NCBI GenBank assembly: GCA_965208945.1
Contig: OZ242366.1
Span: 4,154,001-4,218,000 of the forward strand
Source of the DNA: JAPPLB01 sp965208945
GTDB lineage: Bacteria; Acidobacteriota; Terriglobia; Bryobacterales; UBA6623
Direction of reading: 5' to 3'
Length of the DNA stretch: 64,000 nucleotides
Of this stretch, positions 1-7,970 are shown piece by piece. Numbering within the stretch: position 1 is the first letter of the stretch; each line of letters opens with the position of its first letter. Made by a program: the position numbers and the translations under genes. The notes below the pieces were generated by a model. That model did not search any database. It was not told the DNA's origin and was given only the letters and a program-made list of their open reading frames with translations.

Positions 1-160
1 CGACTTCTCGACCGCGCTGCTCGAACAAGCGCACGTCGCCGTCGTGCCCAGCGAGGCGTTCGGCACCGGAGCGCACGTGCGAATCTCCTACGCGGCGTCG
101 ATGCGCGAGATCGAACGCGGCCTGGAGCGTATCCGCAGATTCCTCGCGGACATAGCTTGA
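1..160 (+). CDS. PLP-dependent class I/II aminotransferase, C-terminal end (partial)
   Basis: Only the last ~52 codons are inside the window, read from base 2 and ending at TGA 158-160. The visible end (AHVAVVPSEAFG followed by HVRISYAASM and a helical tail EIERGLERIRRF) is the typical C-terminal small domain of aspartate/aromatic-type aminotransferases of fold type I. The Arg in 'RISYA' corresponds to the conserved carboxylate-binding Arg of the family. The catalytic Lys lies upstream of the window, so substrate cannot be inferred. The stop overlaps the TTG start of the following isomerase gene by 4 bases (TTGA), which suggests translational coupling. Confidence 0.75.
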   Translation, partial: DFSTALLEQAHVAVVPSEAFGTGAHVRISYAASMREIERGLERIRRFLADIA

Positions 161-1245
161 CTTCTCTCTATCCGCTACGGCTCCCACCGTCGTTCCGCGA
201 ACGCATCTGGGGCTCGCACGACCTCTCTCCATTCTTTGGGAAACAGGAACGGAGAATCGGCGAGGCATGGTACTCATTCGATGAGAACGTCATCGCCAAC
301 GGCCCGCTTCAGGGCCGTACCCTTGGCGAGTTGATGGCGGACTGCGGCCGGGAATTGCTCGGCGAATCCGCTCTGGCCTTGGCCGCGAAACGTCGTGCAG
401 TGTCCAACGCGCTGCGAAGCGGACGATCTCCAGTTCCCCCCGGTCCATTCACCCCCAGCTTCCCGATACTGGCGAAGCTGCTGTTTACTTCAGATCGCCT
501 GTCCGTCCAGGTCCACCCGAAGGACGACTATGCTTGGGCAAACGAGAATAGTCCTGGCAAGACCGAGATGTGGTACGTCGCCGCCGCCGAGCCCGGCACG
601 AAGGTGGCGCTGGGCCTGAACCGGACCCTGTCCCGGGATGGCTTGTGGAAAGCGGCCGTCAGCGGTGAAATCGAGAGTCGCCTCAACTGGGTTGAAGTCC
701 GCGCCGGGCAGTCGATTTTCGTCCCCGCTGGCACTCTGCACACGGTCGGCCCCGGCCTCGTGCTCTGCGAAATTCAACAGAACTCCGATGTCACCTATCG
801 CCTCTTCGACTTCGGCCGTCTCGGCGCTGACGGAAAACCACGTGAGATGCACATCGCAAAGGCCGTCGAGGTTGCCGAACGGCAACCCCACTCCGGCTCG
901 ATCGAGCCCTTTCGATTCCCCTGCACAGGCTGGACACGCGAACTGCTCGTCGCCTGCCCCTGCTTCGCCGTCGAACACTGGGGCTGGGAGCGGAAGATCG
1001 AGTATCATGGCCATCCCGGTCACGCTAACCTGCTCATCATTCTGCAAGGCGAAGGAACCGTCGCCGGCCAACCCTACACCCCCGGTGACGCCTACTTGAT
1101 CCCCGCAGGGCTGCAAAGCTTCGATCTCTCACCTGAATCGCCCGCCAAAGCCATCCGTGCCTTTGTCCCAAATCTCAACGTCGTGCGAAACGAACTCGCC
1201 GCCGCCGGATACGACGTTCAGACATGGCCTCGACTGCTACCGTAA
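157..1245 (+). CDS. manA: Mannose-6-phosphate isomerase, class I (type I PMI cupin)
   Basis: A 362-residue cytosolic zinc enzyme that interconverts mannose-6-phosphate and fructose-6-phosphate, linking mannose use and GDP-mannose supply to glycolysis. Visible family marks are QVHPKD with zinc ligand His120, GKTEMWY with Glu137, and PAGTLHTVG with His195, followed by the EIQQNSDVTYR strand that lines the active site. A second cupin half follows (about 265-350). Length is close to the short bacterial class I PMIs. The start is a TTG overlapping the stop of the preceding aminotransferase; no ATG fits the conserved N-terminus. The 3' side is repeat-derived DNA, so no downstream partner is visible. 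Confidence 0.85.
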   Translation: MTSLYPLRLPPSFRERIWGSHDLSPFFGKQERRIGEAWYSFDENVIANGPLQGRTLGELMADCGRELLGESALALAAKRRAVSNALRSGRSPVPPGPFTPSFPILAKLLFTSDRLSVQVHPKDDYAWANENSPGKTEMWYVAAAEPGTKVALGLNRTLSRDGLWKAAVSGEIESRLNWVEVRAGQSIFVPAGTLHTVGPGLVLCEIQQNSDVTYRLFDFGRLGADGKPREMHIAKAVEVAERQPHSGSIEPFRFPCTGWTRELLVACPCFAVEHWGWERKIEYHGHPGHANLLIILQGEGTVAGQPYTPGDAYLIPAGLQSFDLSPESPAKAIRAFVPNLNVVRNELAAAGYDVQTWPRLLP

Positions 1246-1250
1246 TGGCG

Positions 1251-1370
1251 CCGGGCGGAGGAAAAAGGCGATCACAGGAGTACTTGCCAAATCGCCTCCT
1301 TCACTCCTCGGGTCACGAAACACGGCCTTTTCCTCGAGTGCTTCGACCGTCGGGTGGTGAGAAATGCAGG
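1251..1370 (+). repeat. Degenerate repeat remnant with right terminal repeat
   Basis: Starts five bases after the manA stop with GGGCGGAGGAAAAAGGCG, carries one short CACGAAACACGG piece, and ends with CTTCGACCGTC and GTGGTGAGAAATGCAGG, the right end of the 177-bp element. No left end is present. It is a decayed member of the variant that carries 7-bp arrays. From here to 2064 there is no protein gene: the stretch holds this remnant, tRNA-Sec and two 177-bp element copies. Confidence 0.7.
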
Positions 1371-1451
1371 TCAGCTCTGCCGTACACTGGGGTCAGGCGA
1401 TCCGCAAACCCAGCCATCAGGAAACAGGAGACCCGATACTTAGTGATCCGA

Positions 1452-1546
1452 GGAAGCTAGACTCGGCCGGTGCCGGGCGCGGTCTTCAAAACCGTTGTTT
1501 GTCGTTCTGCGGCAAAAGTGGGTTCGACTCCCACTGGCTTCCGCCA
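1452..1546 (+). tRNA. selC: Selenocysteine tRNA (anticodon UCA)
   Basis: A 95-base gene with encoded CCA. The 8-bp acceptor stem pairs GGAAGCTA (1452-1459) with TGGCTTCC; the D arm has a 6-bp stem CTCGGC/GCCGGG with a 4-base loop CGGT, a hallmark of tRNA-Sec; the anticodon loop is CTTCAAA with TCA at 1486-1488; there is a long variable arm with stem TTGTCG/CGGCAA; the T arm is GTGGG-TTCGACT-CCCAC; discriminator G1543. The 8+5 acceptor/T architecture fits bacterial tRNA-Sec. It decodes UGA as selenocysteine together with SelB and a SECIS element, and is charged by SerRS then converted by SelA; none of these genes is in the window. Confidence 0.95.
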
Positions 1547-1653
1547 ATCCATAAATACGCATGCACACCGGAAATCTCTTCATACAGCGATGAGGCGGTT
1601 TCTCTGCCTGTTTCGTTTCGCATCGAGGCCCACTGAACAGAAGAGCCCCCTAG

Positions 1654-1830
1654 CCTGCATTTCTCACCACGCGGCGAGGCGAAGTGGGTGAGAGGGCCGT
1701 CAGGACGAGGCGCGAGCTGCTTGGCGCGCGCAGGCGTACTTGAACAGTACGTTGAGCACGGCAAGCAAGCGCAACGAAGTCCTGGCGGTCGTATCGCGTG
1801 CTTCGACTGTCGGGTGGTGAGAAATGCAGG
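1654..1830 (+). mobile_element. 177-bp non-autonomous element, full copy, CTAG duplication
   Basis: Ends CCTGCATTTCTCACCAC and GTGGTGAGAAATGCAGG are perfect inverted repeats. CTAG flanks both sides (1650-1653 and 1831-1834). The interior has a GC-rich hairpin around GCTT and a CGTACT-TGAAC-AGTACG hairpin. No convincing protein is encoded. This copy serves as the reference for the family. Confidence 0.9.
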
Positions 1831-1849
1831 CTAGGATCAAAGTACGTCT

Positions 1850-1971
1850 TCGAGCGCCAAGCGGGCCAGTGCAGGTGTACTTGAACAGTACGTTGAGCAC
1901 GGCAAGCAAGCGCAACGAAGTCATGGCGGTCGTATCGTGTGCTTCGGCCGTCGGGTGGTGAGAAATACAGG
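1850..1971 (+). mobile_element. 177-bp element, right-half copy with flipped hairpin apex
   Basis: Directly follows copy 1. From 1871 it matches the right half through to GTGAGAAATACAGG, followed by CTAG 1972-1975. The left half is missing. Upstream, GCGCCAAGCGG is the reverse complement of CCGCTTGGCGC in the full copies, as if the apex of the GC-rich hairpin had inverted. One base change (ATACAGG) breaks the terminal repeat. Confidence 0.75.
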
Positions 1972-2064
1972 CTAGGGTCTCTCTCCGCCTCGCATCCCAA
2001 CACCTGTCGCGATCGGCCCCGCAACCGATATCGCCGATCGCCGGATCTCCGCTAAGCTCAGTGC

Positions 2065-2670
2065 ATGCAGCTTGTGCTCGCGTCGGCGTCTCCGCGCCGT
2101 CGGCAGATCCTGCGCTCAGCGGGTATTCCGTTCATTGCGCGGCCCGCTGACGTGATCGAAGCTCACCTCCCGGGTGAGTCGCCGGAGGCATTCGTGAAGC
2201 GCCTCGCCGAAGCGAAAGCACGGGCTGTCTGGCGGGATGGTGAGCTCGTTCTCGGTGCGGATACGGTCGTCGTCATCGACAAAACGATCCTCGGCAAGCC
2301 GGCGGATGAAGACGAGGCCCGGCGGATGCTTCGATTGCTTTCGGGACGCACTCATCGAGTGCTGACAGGCATCGCCCTCTTCAACGGGACCGTTGCACGG
2401 GCAGACGTCGAAGAGACGATGGTCCACTTCCGGGACTTGGACGACCTGGAGATCGCCGACTACACAGCCACTGGCGAGCCTCTCGACAAGGCCGGCGCTT
2501 ACGGCATTCAGGGGGCCGCGTCAAAGTTCGTTCAGCGCATTGAAGGTTGCTATTTCAACGTTGTCGGACTACCCATAAGCCGCGTCTACAGTTGCATTCG
2601 ATCGGGTTTGCGATGTATCGAGCGGCCGGCCGGAACAGCAGATGGTCAGAGTGCGCAACCGCTCCAATAG
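2065..2670 (+). CDS. maf: Maf-like nucleoside triphosphate pyrophosphatase
   Basis: A 201-residue protein of the Maf/Ham1-type pyrophosphatase family, which hydrolyses non-canonical or pyrimidine NTPs (dTTP/UTP type in many members) to the monophosphate plus PPi. Visible motifs are the N-terminal LASASPRRRQIL phosphate-binding segment, GADTVVVIDKTILGKP in the middle with the conserved Asp and Lys, THRVLTGIAL, and the C-terminal EPLDKAGAYGIQG and EGCYFNVVGLP. The ATG at 2065 begins the conserved first strand. The stop TAG at 2668-2670 lies directly against the left end of a 177-bp element, so the last residues (AQPLQ) may have been altered by the insertion. Confidence 0.9.
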   Translation: MQLVLASASPRRRQILRSAGIPFIARPADVIEAHLPGESPEAFVKRLAEAKARAVWRDGELVLGADTVVVIDKTILGKPADEDEARRMLRLLSGRTHRVLTGIALFNGTVARADVEETMVHFRDLDDLEIADYTATGEPLDKAGAYGIQGAASKFVQRIEGCYFNVVGLPISRVYSCIRSGLRCIERPAGTADGQSAQPLQ

Positions 2671-2673
2671 TAG

Positions 2674-2857
2674 CCTGCATTTCTTACCGCGTGGCGAGGC
2701 GAAGTGCGTGAGAGGGCCGTCAGGACAAGGCGCGAGCCGCTTGGCGCGCGCAGGCGTACTTGACGGTACGTCGAGCACTCGAGCACGGCAAGCAAGCGCA
2801 ACGAAGTCATGGCGGTCGTATCGCGTGCTTCGGCCGTCGGGTGGTGAGACATGCAGG
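2674..2857 (+). mobile_element. 177-bp element, copy with 7-8 bp internal insertion
   Basis: Full length apart from extra bases near GAGCACTCGAGCACGG and a shortened TGACGGTACG hairpin. Flanks are GTAG on the left (2670-2673) and CTAG on the right (2858-2861), a near match. It lies between the maf stop and the 3' end of the minus-strand efflux gene, that is, between convergent genes. Confidence 0.88.
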
Positions 2858-2943
2858 CTAGCCTCTGTTCAAGAGGCGGAGACAGACCGCTTCCGTAGCC
2901 GGGTTCCCTTCGAGGGAGAGGCCTGATCGTAATGAGCCCGGGG

Positions 2944-4347
2944 TCAAGCCTGGGGAACGGACGCCAGGGCGACCTCGTCGCCGGGGTTGAGGCCGGCAAG
3001 GATCACCGCTTCCGTGGGGCTCGTCTGCCCGATCTCGATCTCGCGGGTGATGAACCCTTCGCCCTGACGGACCATCACGATCGACCGGTCTTGTTGCTCC
3101 TGTATCGCGGCGCGGGGGATGACAAGAGCGTCTTCATGCTGCGCCAGTAGAATGTCGGCGCTGCCGGAAAGGTCCGGAATGACGCGCTCGTCTTCCGCGT
3201 CGATGGAAACTTCCACAGACACCATCTTGACGTAGTTGTCACGGCCGCTGCGCCAGCGGAAACCCGTACTGGAGCTGCTTGCCATAGCGCTGATCGATGT
3301 GACTTTGCCTGGTAGAACGAGTTCGGGATAGGCATCCAGCCGGACCTCGGCTCTCTGTCCCATCCGGACCAGTTGGCTGTCGACCTGGTTTACGACACCA
3401 CTCACGACCATGGCGGAAAGATCGACGACGCGCATGAAGAACGTTCCTGGATTGACTTGGTCGCCCACCTGGACCTGCTCGGTTTGACCGCCCCCTCTGT
3501 AGAGCGACTCCATCACCACGAGCCCGTCGACGGGGCTCGGCATTTTGAGCCGCTCCAGATCTCGCATGTGGCGTTCGACGTGAAGGCGATGCTTCTCGAC
3601 TTCGAGTTCCAAGCTGCGTATATCCGCGGCGTGAACCTCCTGCTGGAGCTTCACTTCCTGGGTAATCTGCGCCAACGTGGCTTCGGCTTCCTCCACTGCC
3701 AGCTTGAGCTTTTCAGCTTCGATCTCGGAGCGTACTTCGGCCGTTCGCAGATCGAGCTTTGCCTTGTCGAGATCCGCTTGCGCGACACGCACGCTCTGTT
3801 GCTCGGTTTCTGTCGCAATCATGATCTCCGCACGGCGTTTCTCGACAGTCGACTTGGACTGCGCGAGAGTCGACCTCACGTCGTCGATATGGTCTCCGAG
3901 CCAGCGATTCTCGAACTCCGCAACCACCGTCCCCGCCTGGATGGTTTCGCCCGCCGGAGCAAGCTTCATCAGTGTTTGCTGGCGTCGGCCCTCGCTGCCG
4001 CCACGCATGCGGGGCGCACGGATCGCAGCGAAACGCTTCGCTGCAATGGTTCCGCTTGTGCGAAGCGACTGCCGGAAGCTCTTGACTTCTGCTTTCGCGG
4101 TCGGGATCGTCAGAACCTCGGCTCCGGACCCGGCCGAGAAGATCTGCTCGCGTTGCGACCATACACCCAGCCCGATGGCCCCCAGAACGACAAGGATGAC
4201 GCCGCTGAGCAGCTTGCCGGGACGGGAAGACGAGGGGGGCGGAGCCGCCGGTTCAAGTTGAGGCCTTGGTGGTTCCGGCTGGTTCTCGTGGGGAACGGTC
4301 GGGCTCACGCTGAAGGAGCGTTGCCAGGGTAGGTTCGTGGATTCCAT
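2944..4347 (-). CDS. Efflux transporter periplasmic adaptor (HlyD/membrane-fusion family)
   Basis: A 467-residue membrane-anchored adaptor that would link an inner-membrane ABC or RND pump to an outer-membrane channel. A proline-rich cytoplasmic N-terminus (about 15-45) precedes one membrane helix (LLSGVILVVLGAIGLGVW, about 46-65). Then come the lipoyl-type half motif (AGETIQAGTVVAEFENRWL), a long charged alpha-helical hairpin (about 155-265), the second lipoyl half (MPSPVDGLVVMES) and a beta-barrel with a C-terminal domain ending NPGDEVALASVPQA. The partner pump and TolC-like genes are not in the window, so substrate is unknown. The gene is convergent with maf across a repeat copy. Confidence 0.85.
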   Translation of the reverse strand: MESTNLPWQRSFSVSPTVPHENQPEPPRPQLEPAAPPPSSSRPGKLLSGVILVVLGAIGLGVWSQREQIFSAGSGAEVLTIPTAKAEVKSFRQSLRTSGTIAAKRFAAIRAPRMRGGSEGRRQQTLMKLAPAGETIQAGTVVAEFENRWLGDHIDDVRSTLAQSKSTVEKRRAEIMIATETEQQSVRVAQADLDKAKLDLRTAEVRSEIEAEKLKLAVEEAEATLAQITQEVKLQQEVHAADIRSLELEVEKHRLHVERHMRDLERLKMPSPVDGLVVMESLYRGGGQTEQVQVGDQVNPGTFFMRVVDLSAMVVSGVVNQVDSQLVRMGQRAEVRLDAYPELVLPGKVTSISAMASSSSTGFRWRSGRDNYVKMVSVEVSIDAEDERVIPDLSGSADILLAQHEDALVIPRAAIQEQQDRSIVMVRQGEGFITREIEIGQTSPTEAVILAGLNPGDEVALASVPQA

Positions 4348-4492
4348 GTCGAGTCCTTAAACCGGAATTGGCCACCCCGAGTCTAGCAAAAAGCGGACTG
4401 GCCTGTGCGGAAATGGCGATTTCAGGGATCAGGAAGTTACTTCCTGTAGGTTTTCAAGTTTTCTCCCTCGAAACGGCTTGTTGATGAACCAG

Positions 4493-4544
4493 CCAGCTTT
4501 TCTCACCACATGGCGAGGCAAAGTGGGTGAGAGGGTCGTCAGGA
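4493..4544 (+). repeat. Left-end fragment of the 177-bp element
   Basis: Reads TTTCTCACCACATGGCGAGG through GTCGTCAGGA and is then interrupted by CTAG and the full copy at 4549. It looks like an older element hit by a second insertion. The region 4348-5021 contains only these repeats and the sodA leader. Confidence 0.7.
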
Positions 4545-4548
4545 CTAG

Positions 4549-4725
4549 CCTGCATTTCTCACCACGTGGCGAGGCGAAGTGCGTGAGAGGGCCGTCAGGA
4601 CGAGGCGCGCGCCGCTTGGCGCGCGCAGGCGTACTTGAACAGTACGTCGAGCACGGCAAGCAAGCGCAACGAAGTCATGGCGGTCGTATCGTGTGCTTCG
4701 ACCGTCGGGTGGTGAGAAATGCAGG
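4549..4725 (+). mobile_element. 177-bp element, full copy, CTAG duplication
   Basis: Perfect terminal repeats and CTAG on both sides (4545-4548, 4726-4729). Inserted inside the left-end fragment at 4493-4544, so it is the younger of the two. The GC-rich hairpin here is the perfectly paired form GCGCGCGCC/GGCGCGCGC. Confidence 0.9.
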
Positions 4726-4729
4726 CTAG

Positions 4730-4859
4730 GCGCAAGCCGGGCGGAGGAAAAAGGCGCGCGCAACATGGCCTTTAAGGTTTTTTACGAGACACGAATCACG
4801 AGACACGAGTCACGGCCTTTTATCGCGTGCTTCGACTGTCGGGTGGTGAGAAATGCAGG
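4730..4859 (+). repeat. Variant with 7-bp array and right terminal repeat
   Basis: GCAAGCCGGGCGGAGGAAAAAGG replaces the hairpin part of the 177-bp element. It is followed by GGCCTTTAAGGTTTTTTACGA, a 7-bp array (CACGAAT, CACGAGA, CACGAGT; about 4784-4815), CACGGCCTTTTATCGCGTG and the right end GTGGTGAGAAATGCAGG. This may be the continuation of the element whose left end lies at 4493. Confidence 0.75.
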
Positions 4860-5021
4860 CCAGGTGCTAAGATAGAAATCTTTGCCGTGGCCGGTGGGTC
4901 GGGCCGCGGCCACGATGAGACGCCTGTGCTCCGGGACGGCGGAGTTGCCTTCAGGCCTCCGGGACGGAGTGCGGTCATCGATGCCATTCCCCGACAGGCT
5001 CAACCAACTCAGGAGAGATTC

Positions 5022-5636
5022 ATGGCCTATACGCTGCCCGCTTTGCCCTATGCTTTCGACGCACTCGAACCTCACATCGATGCCAGGACGATGGAAATCC
5101 ATCATGGCAAGCACCACAACACCTATGTGACGAAACTCAACGATGCGATCGCCGGCCATGCCGGCTTGGCCGCGAAATCCATCGACGATCTTGTGCGTGA
5201 TTTGGACTCGGTGCCGGAAGCCATCCGCACCGCCGTTCGCAACAACGGCGGCGGCCACGCCAACCACTCGTTGTTCTGGCAACTGATGAAGAACGGTGGT
5301 GGAGGCGAACCCGGCGGCGACCTCGGCTCCGCCATCGATTCCGCTTTCGGCAGCTTTGACAGCTTCAAGCAGAAATTCGCTGCGGCCGGCGCCGCGCGCT
5401 TCGGAAGCGGCTGGGCTTGGCTTTCCGTTGACGGTGGAGGGAACCTCGTCGTCGAGTCGACCCCCAACCAGGACAACCCTCTGACCCACGGCAACACGCC
5501 CATTCTCGGGCTCGATGTCTGGGAACACGCCTACTATCTGAACTATCAGAACCGGCGTCCGGACTACATCGCGGCCTGGTGGAACGTTGTCAACTGGGAC
5601 GAGGTCGCCGGCCGCTACGCCGCCGCCAAGGGGTAA
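5022..5636 (+). CDS. sodA: Superoxide dismutase, Fe/Mn family (Mn-type residues)
   Basis: A 204-residue cytosolic enzyme that dismutates superoxide to O2 and H2O2. All metal ligands are visible: His27 (MEIHHGKHH), His82 (GGGHANHSLFW), Asp165 and His169 (DVWEHAYYLNY). Gly77/78 before the second His and Gln150 in NQDNPL follow the manganese-type pattern; iron enzymes usually carry the Gln in the QxxNHxFFW motif instead. The ATG at 5022 has a ribosome-binding site AGGAGAG about 6 bases upstream and starts the canonical AYTLPALPYAFDALEPHID; longer in-frame extensions run into repeat DNA. It appears monocistronic. Confidence 0.95.
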   Translation: MAYTLPALPYAFDALEPHIDARTMEIHHGKHHNTYVTKLNDAIAGHAGLAAKSIDDLVRDLDSVPEAIRTAVRNNGGGHANHSLFWQLMKNGGGGEPGGDLGSAIDSAFGSFDSFKQKFAAAGAARFGSGWAWLSVDGGGNLVVESTPNQDNPLTHGNTPILGLDVWEHAYYLNYQNRRPDYIAAWWNVVNWDEVAGRYAAAKG

Positions 5637-5646
5637 CTGAACCGGA

Positions 5647-5661
5647 GGGCATGCTATGCCC
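5647..5661 (+). other. Short stem-loop after sodA
   Basis: GGGCAT-GCT-ATGCCC forms a 6-bp stem with a 3-base loop just after the sodA stop. There is no T-run, so it is only a weak candidate for a transcript end. Confidence 0.3.
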
Positions 5662-5755
5662 TATGCCCCGGGATTCATGAGAGGGCGGCGAAGCGCCGCT
5701 GAGTCCGTCCTGTGCCGCCCGGTCTTTCTTGCTGCTTGGGAACCATTGACCCGCC

Positions 5756-6607
5756 ATGTCCGAATACGCCTTCAAACTCGCCGTCTGCAACGAGCTTTAC
5801 GAGAAGACTGACTTTGCGGCCTCGTGTCGTTCTCTGAAGAAGGCTGGCTGGCAGGGTATCGAGATCGCCCCGTTCACGCTGCGGAACGACGCTACGACCC
5901 TGCCGGCCGAAAGACGGAAGGAAGTGCGCGATATCGTTCAGTCCGAGGGGCTCGAGTTCGTCGGGCTGCACTGGCTGACTGTTGGCCCGACCGGCCTTCA
6001 TGTCACGACCCCCGACGAAGCTATGCGGAAACACAGTTGGGATTTCGTCCGCCGCCTCGTCGATCTTTGCGCCGACCTGCGCCGCGGTGACAGCGGTGGA
6101 GTGATGGTTTTCGGTTCACCAATGCAGCGCAGGACGACCGGCGGCCTCTCGCCGCAGCAGGCGACGGCTCATTTCATCGATGGCGTGCGCTCGATCACCG
6201 GGCATCTCGAAGACTTGGGCGTCACCCTGCTCGTTGAAGCCCTTCCCAGCGAGCAGTGTGATGTGATCGGATCACTCGATGAAGCGATCAAGGTGGTCCG
6301 AGAAGTGAACAGCCCTTCCGTACGAAGCATGTTCGACAGCCACAACGCGATTGAGGAGACAACACCCCACGCCGAACTGGTCGAGAAGTACTGGGATTTC
6401 ATCCGGCATATCCACATCAACGAGCTGGATGGTTCGTACGTGCGGCCCGGCGGCGGTTACGACTTCAAGCCCGTCCTGCAGATCGCGAAAGATCGCAAGT
6501 TCGATGGCTGGGTCTCGATGGAAGTCTTCGACTTTACGCCGGGCGCGGAGAAGATGGTCAACGAATCCATCGCCTATCTTCGCGACGAGATCGCCCGGCT
6601 GAACTGA
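5756..6607 (+). CDS. Sugar phosphate isomerase/epimerase (AP endonuclease 2-like TIM barrel)
   Basis: A 283-residue xylose-isomerase-like TIM barrel without a signal peptide. Conserved strands and likely metal-site residues are visible: GWQGIEIAPF, EGLEFVGLHWL, VTLLVEALP with the ligand Glu, SMFDSHNA with Asp/His, HIHINELDG with the His pair, and a final GWVSMEVFDF with Glu. The family (Pfam AP_endonuc_2/IolE-like) includes keto-sugar epimerases and inosose dehydratases; the exact substrate cannot be told. It resembles the protein at 56582-57517 in the KHSWDFVRRLVDLCADL and HNAIEET segments. The stop at 6605-6607 is 12 bases from the GTG start of the disrupted ankyrin gene, suggesting a former operon. 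Confidence 0.8.
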   Translation: MSEYAFKLAVCNELYEKTDFAASCRSLKKAGWQGIEIAPFTLRNDATTLPAERRKEVRDIVQSEGLEFVGLHWLTVGPTGLHVTTPDEAMRKHSWDFVRRLVDLCADLRRGDSGGVMVFGSPMQRRTTGGLSPQQATAHFIDGVRSITGHLEDLGVTLLVEALPSEQCDVIGSLDEAIKVVREVNSPSVRSMFDSHNAIEETTPHAELVEKYWDFIRHIHINELDGSYVRPGGGYDFKPVLQIAKDRKFDGWVSMEVFDFTPGAEKMVNESIAYLRDEIARLN

Positions 6608-6619
6608 GCGGCAGACGCC

Positions 6620-6706
6620 GTGCAGCCCGCAGAGCAAATCGTACAAGCCGTCAAAGACGGTGATGCCGCTCTTGTCCGTGACCTTGTCCGAAAGGATCCC
6701 CGCTTA
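6620..6706 (+). pseudogene. Ankyrin-repeat protein, 5' fragment (split by nested insertions)
   Basis: A GTG start at 6620 gives 29 codons (VQPAEQIVQAVKDGD, then LVRDLVRKDPRL), the first ankyrin helix pair, ending exactly at the TTAG flank of a 177-bp element. If the insert and one copy of the 4-bp site are removed, the frame runs straight into 8329 with no shift, giving ...DPRL-(A/S)SARDEKGVS..., a very typical ankyrin sequence. The gene was therefore intact before the insertion and starts 12 bases after the preceding isomerase stop. Confidence 0.8.
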
Positions 6707-6896
6707 GCCTGCATGTCTCACCACGTGGCGAGGCGAAGTGGGTGAGAGGGCTGTCAGGACGAGGCGCGAGCCGCTTGGCGCGCGCAGGCGTACTTATGGG
6801 ATGGTTCGCTCCCACTTCCGCTGCGTCGTCGAGTTCGGCCATGCTGGTAGCAACGGCCGTCCCCGGCCGCAGTTCACGAACCGAGAGGAAACCATC

Positions 6897-7970
6897 ATGG
6901 CAACGACCCAGCGATCATCCCGCAAGAGCGTATGGAAGGAGGTCGTCACGATCGGCCTCGATCTAGCAAAACACAACGTCGACTTGGTCGGCTTGGACGC
7001 AACCGGCCGGGTGCTCACCCGTCGCCGCTACTCGAAGGGCAAGCTGCTGGAGGTGACCGCCCAGATGCAGCCCTGCCGTATCGGCATGGAAGCCTGCTGC
7101 GGCGCCCATCACCTGGGCCGCCAACTGCTGGCCCAGGGGCACGACGTGAAGCTGATGCCGCCCAAATATGTGAAGCCCTTTGTGAAGCGCGACAAGAACG
7201 ACTCGACGGACGCCGAGGCCTGCGCGGAAGCCTGTCTGCGGCCGAGCATGCGCTTCGTGGCGGTCAAGAGCGAGCAACAACTGTCGATGCAGTCGCTGCA
7301 CCGCTATCGCTCGCGGCTGGTGGGCAACTCGACGCAGTTGATCAACCAGGCGCGCGCCTTTCTGCTGGAACGCGGCATCACCCTTCCACAGGGCAAGCGT
7401 TGGTTTGTGGTCCGTCTGCCGGAGATCCTCGAGGACGCCGATAACGGCCTGTCCGACGAAATGCGGGCGCTGCTGGCGGGCATGTTTGCCGAATGGCAAG
7501 TGCTGGCAGAGAAGATTCAGCAAGTCAACACCTATCTGCTGAGGAAAGCGCAGGCGAGCGAGGCCTGCCGGCGGCTCAGAGAGATCCCCGGCATCGGCGT
7601 GCAGACAGCGACGGCCTTGGTGGCGACGATCGGCAACGCCGAGGCCTTCGAGAAGGGGCGCGACGTCGCTGCTTGGTTGGGTCTGGTGCCGAGAGAGTAC
7701 TCCAGCGGAGGCAAGCAGCGCTTGGGAGGCATCAGCAAGCGCGGCAACCGCTACGTCCGGACGCTGCTGGTGCACTGTGCCCGCTCGAGCCTCGACGTGC
7801 TCGCGAAGCGCAGCGACCAACTCGGCCAGTGGCTGCGGCGGATGCTCCTGAACAAAGATCGGCGGGTCGTGATCGTGGCGCTGGCGGCACGGCTGGCGCG
7901 CATCGCATGGGCCTTGCTGAGCAGCGGCCAGCGCTTCTCTCAACAGCGGCAACCAGCCCCGGCGGGTTAA
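6897..7970 (+). CDS. IS110-family (IS1111 group) DEDD transposase
   Basis: A 357-residue RNA-guided recombinase of the IS110 type. The N-terminal RuvC-like domain shows the acidic tetrad: Asp22 (TIGLDLAKH), Glu65 (GMEACCG), Asp102 and Asp105 (KNDSTDAEA). The C-terminal domain has the helix-hairpin-helix IPGIGVQTATALVATIG and the region WLGLVPREYSSGGKQRLGGISKRGNRYVR, which carries the catalytic serine in this family. The ATG at 6897 follows GAGAGGAA; the longer in-frame reading begins inside the 177-bp repeat and is not credible. The gene looks intact and probably functional. Confidence 0.92.
   Translation: MATTQRSSRKSVWKEVVTIGLDLAKHNVDLVGLDATGRVLTRRRYSKGKLLEVTAQMQPCRIGMEACCGAHHLGRQLLAQGHDVKLMPPKYVKPFVKRDKNDSTDAEACAEACLRPSMRFVAVKSEQQLSMQSLHRYRSRLVGNSTQLINQARAFLLERGITLPQGKRWFVVRLPEILEDADNGLSDEMRALLAGMFAEWQVLAEKIQQVNTYLLRKAQASEACRRLREIPGIGVQTATALVATIGNAEAFEKGRDVAAWLGLVPREYSSGGKQRLGGISKRGNRYVRTLLVHCARSSLDVLAKRSDQLGQWLRRMLLNKDRRVVIVALAARLARIAWALLSSGQRFSQQRQPAPAG

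Noticed and set aside
1650..2024. Recurrent small frames on both strands (for example ones ending TSPRHVVRNAG or containing CSTYCSSTPARAKRLAPRPDG)
   Set aside because: They are translations of the 177-bp element itself. They recur at each copy, shift frame with small indels, and have no start signal or family, so they are not genes.
4784..4820. CACGARW arrays as CRISPR-like repeats
   Set aside because: Units are 7 bp with no unique spacers and no cas genes are present.
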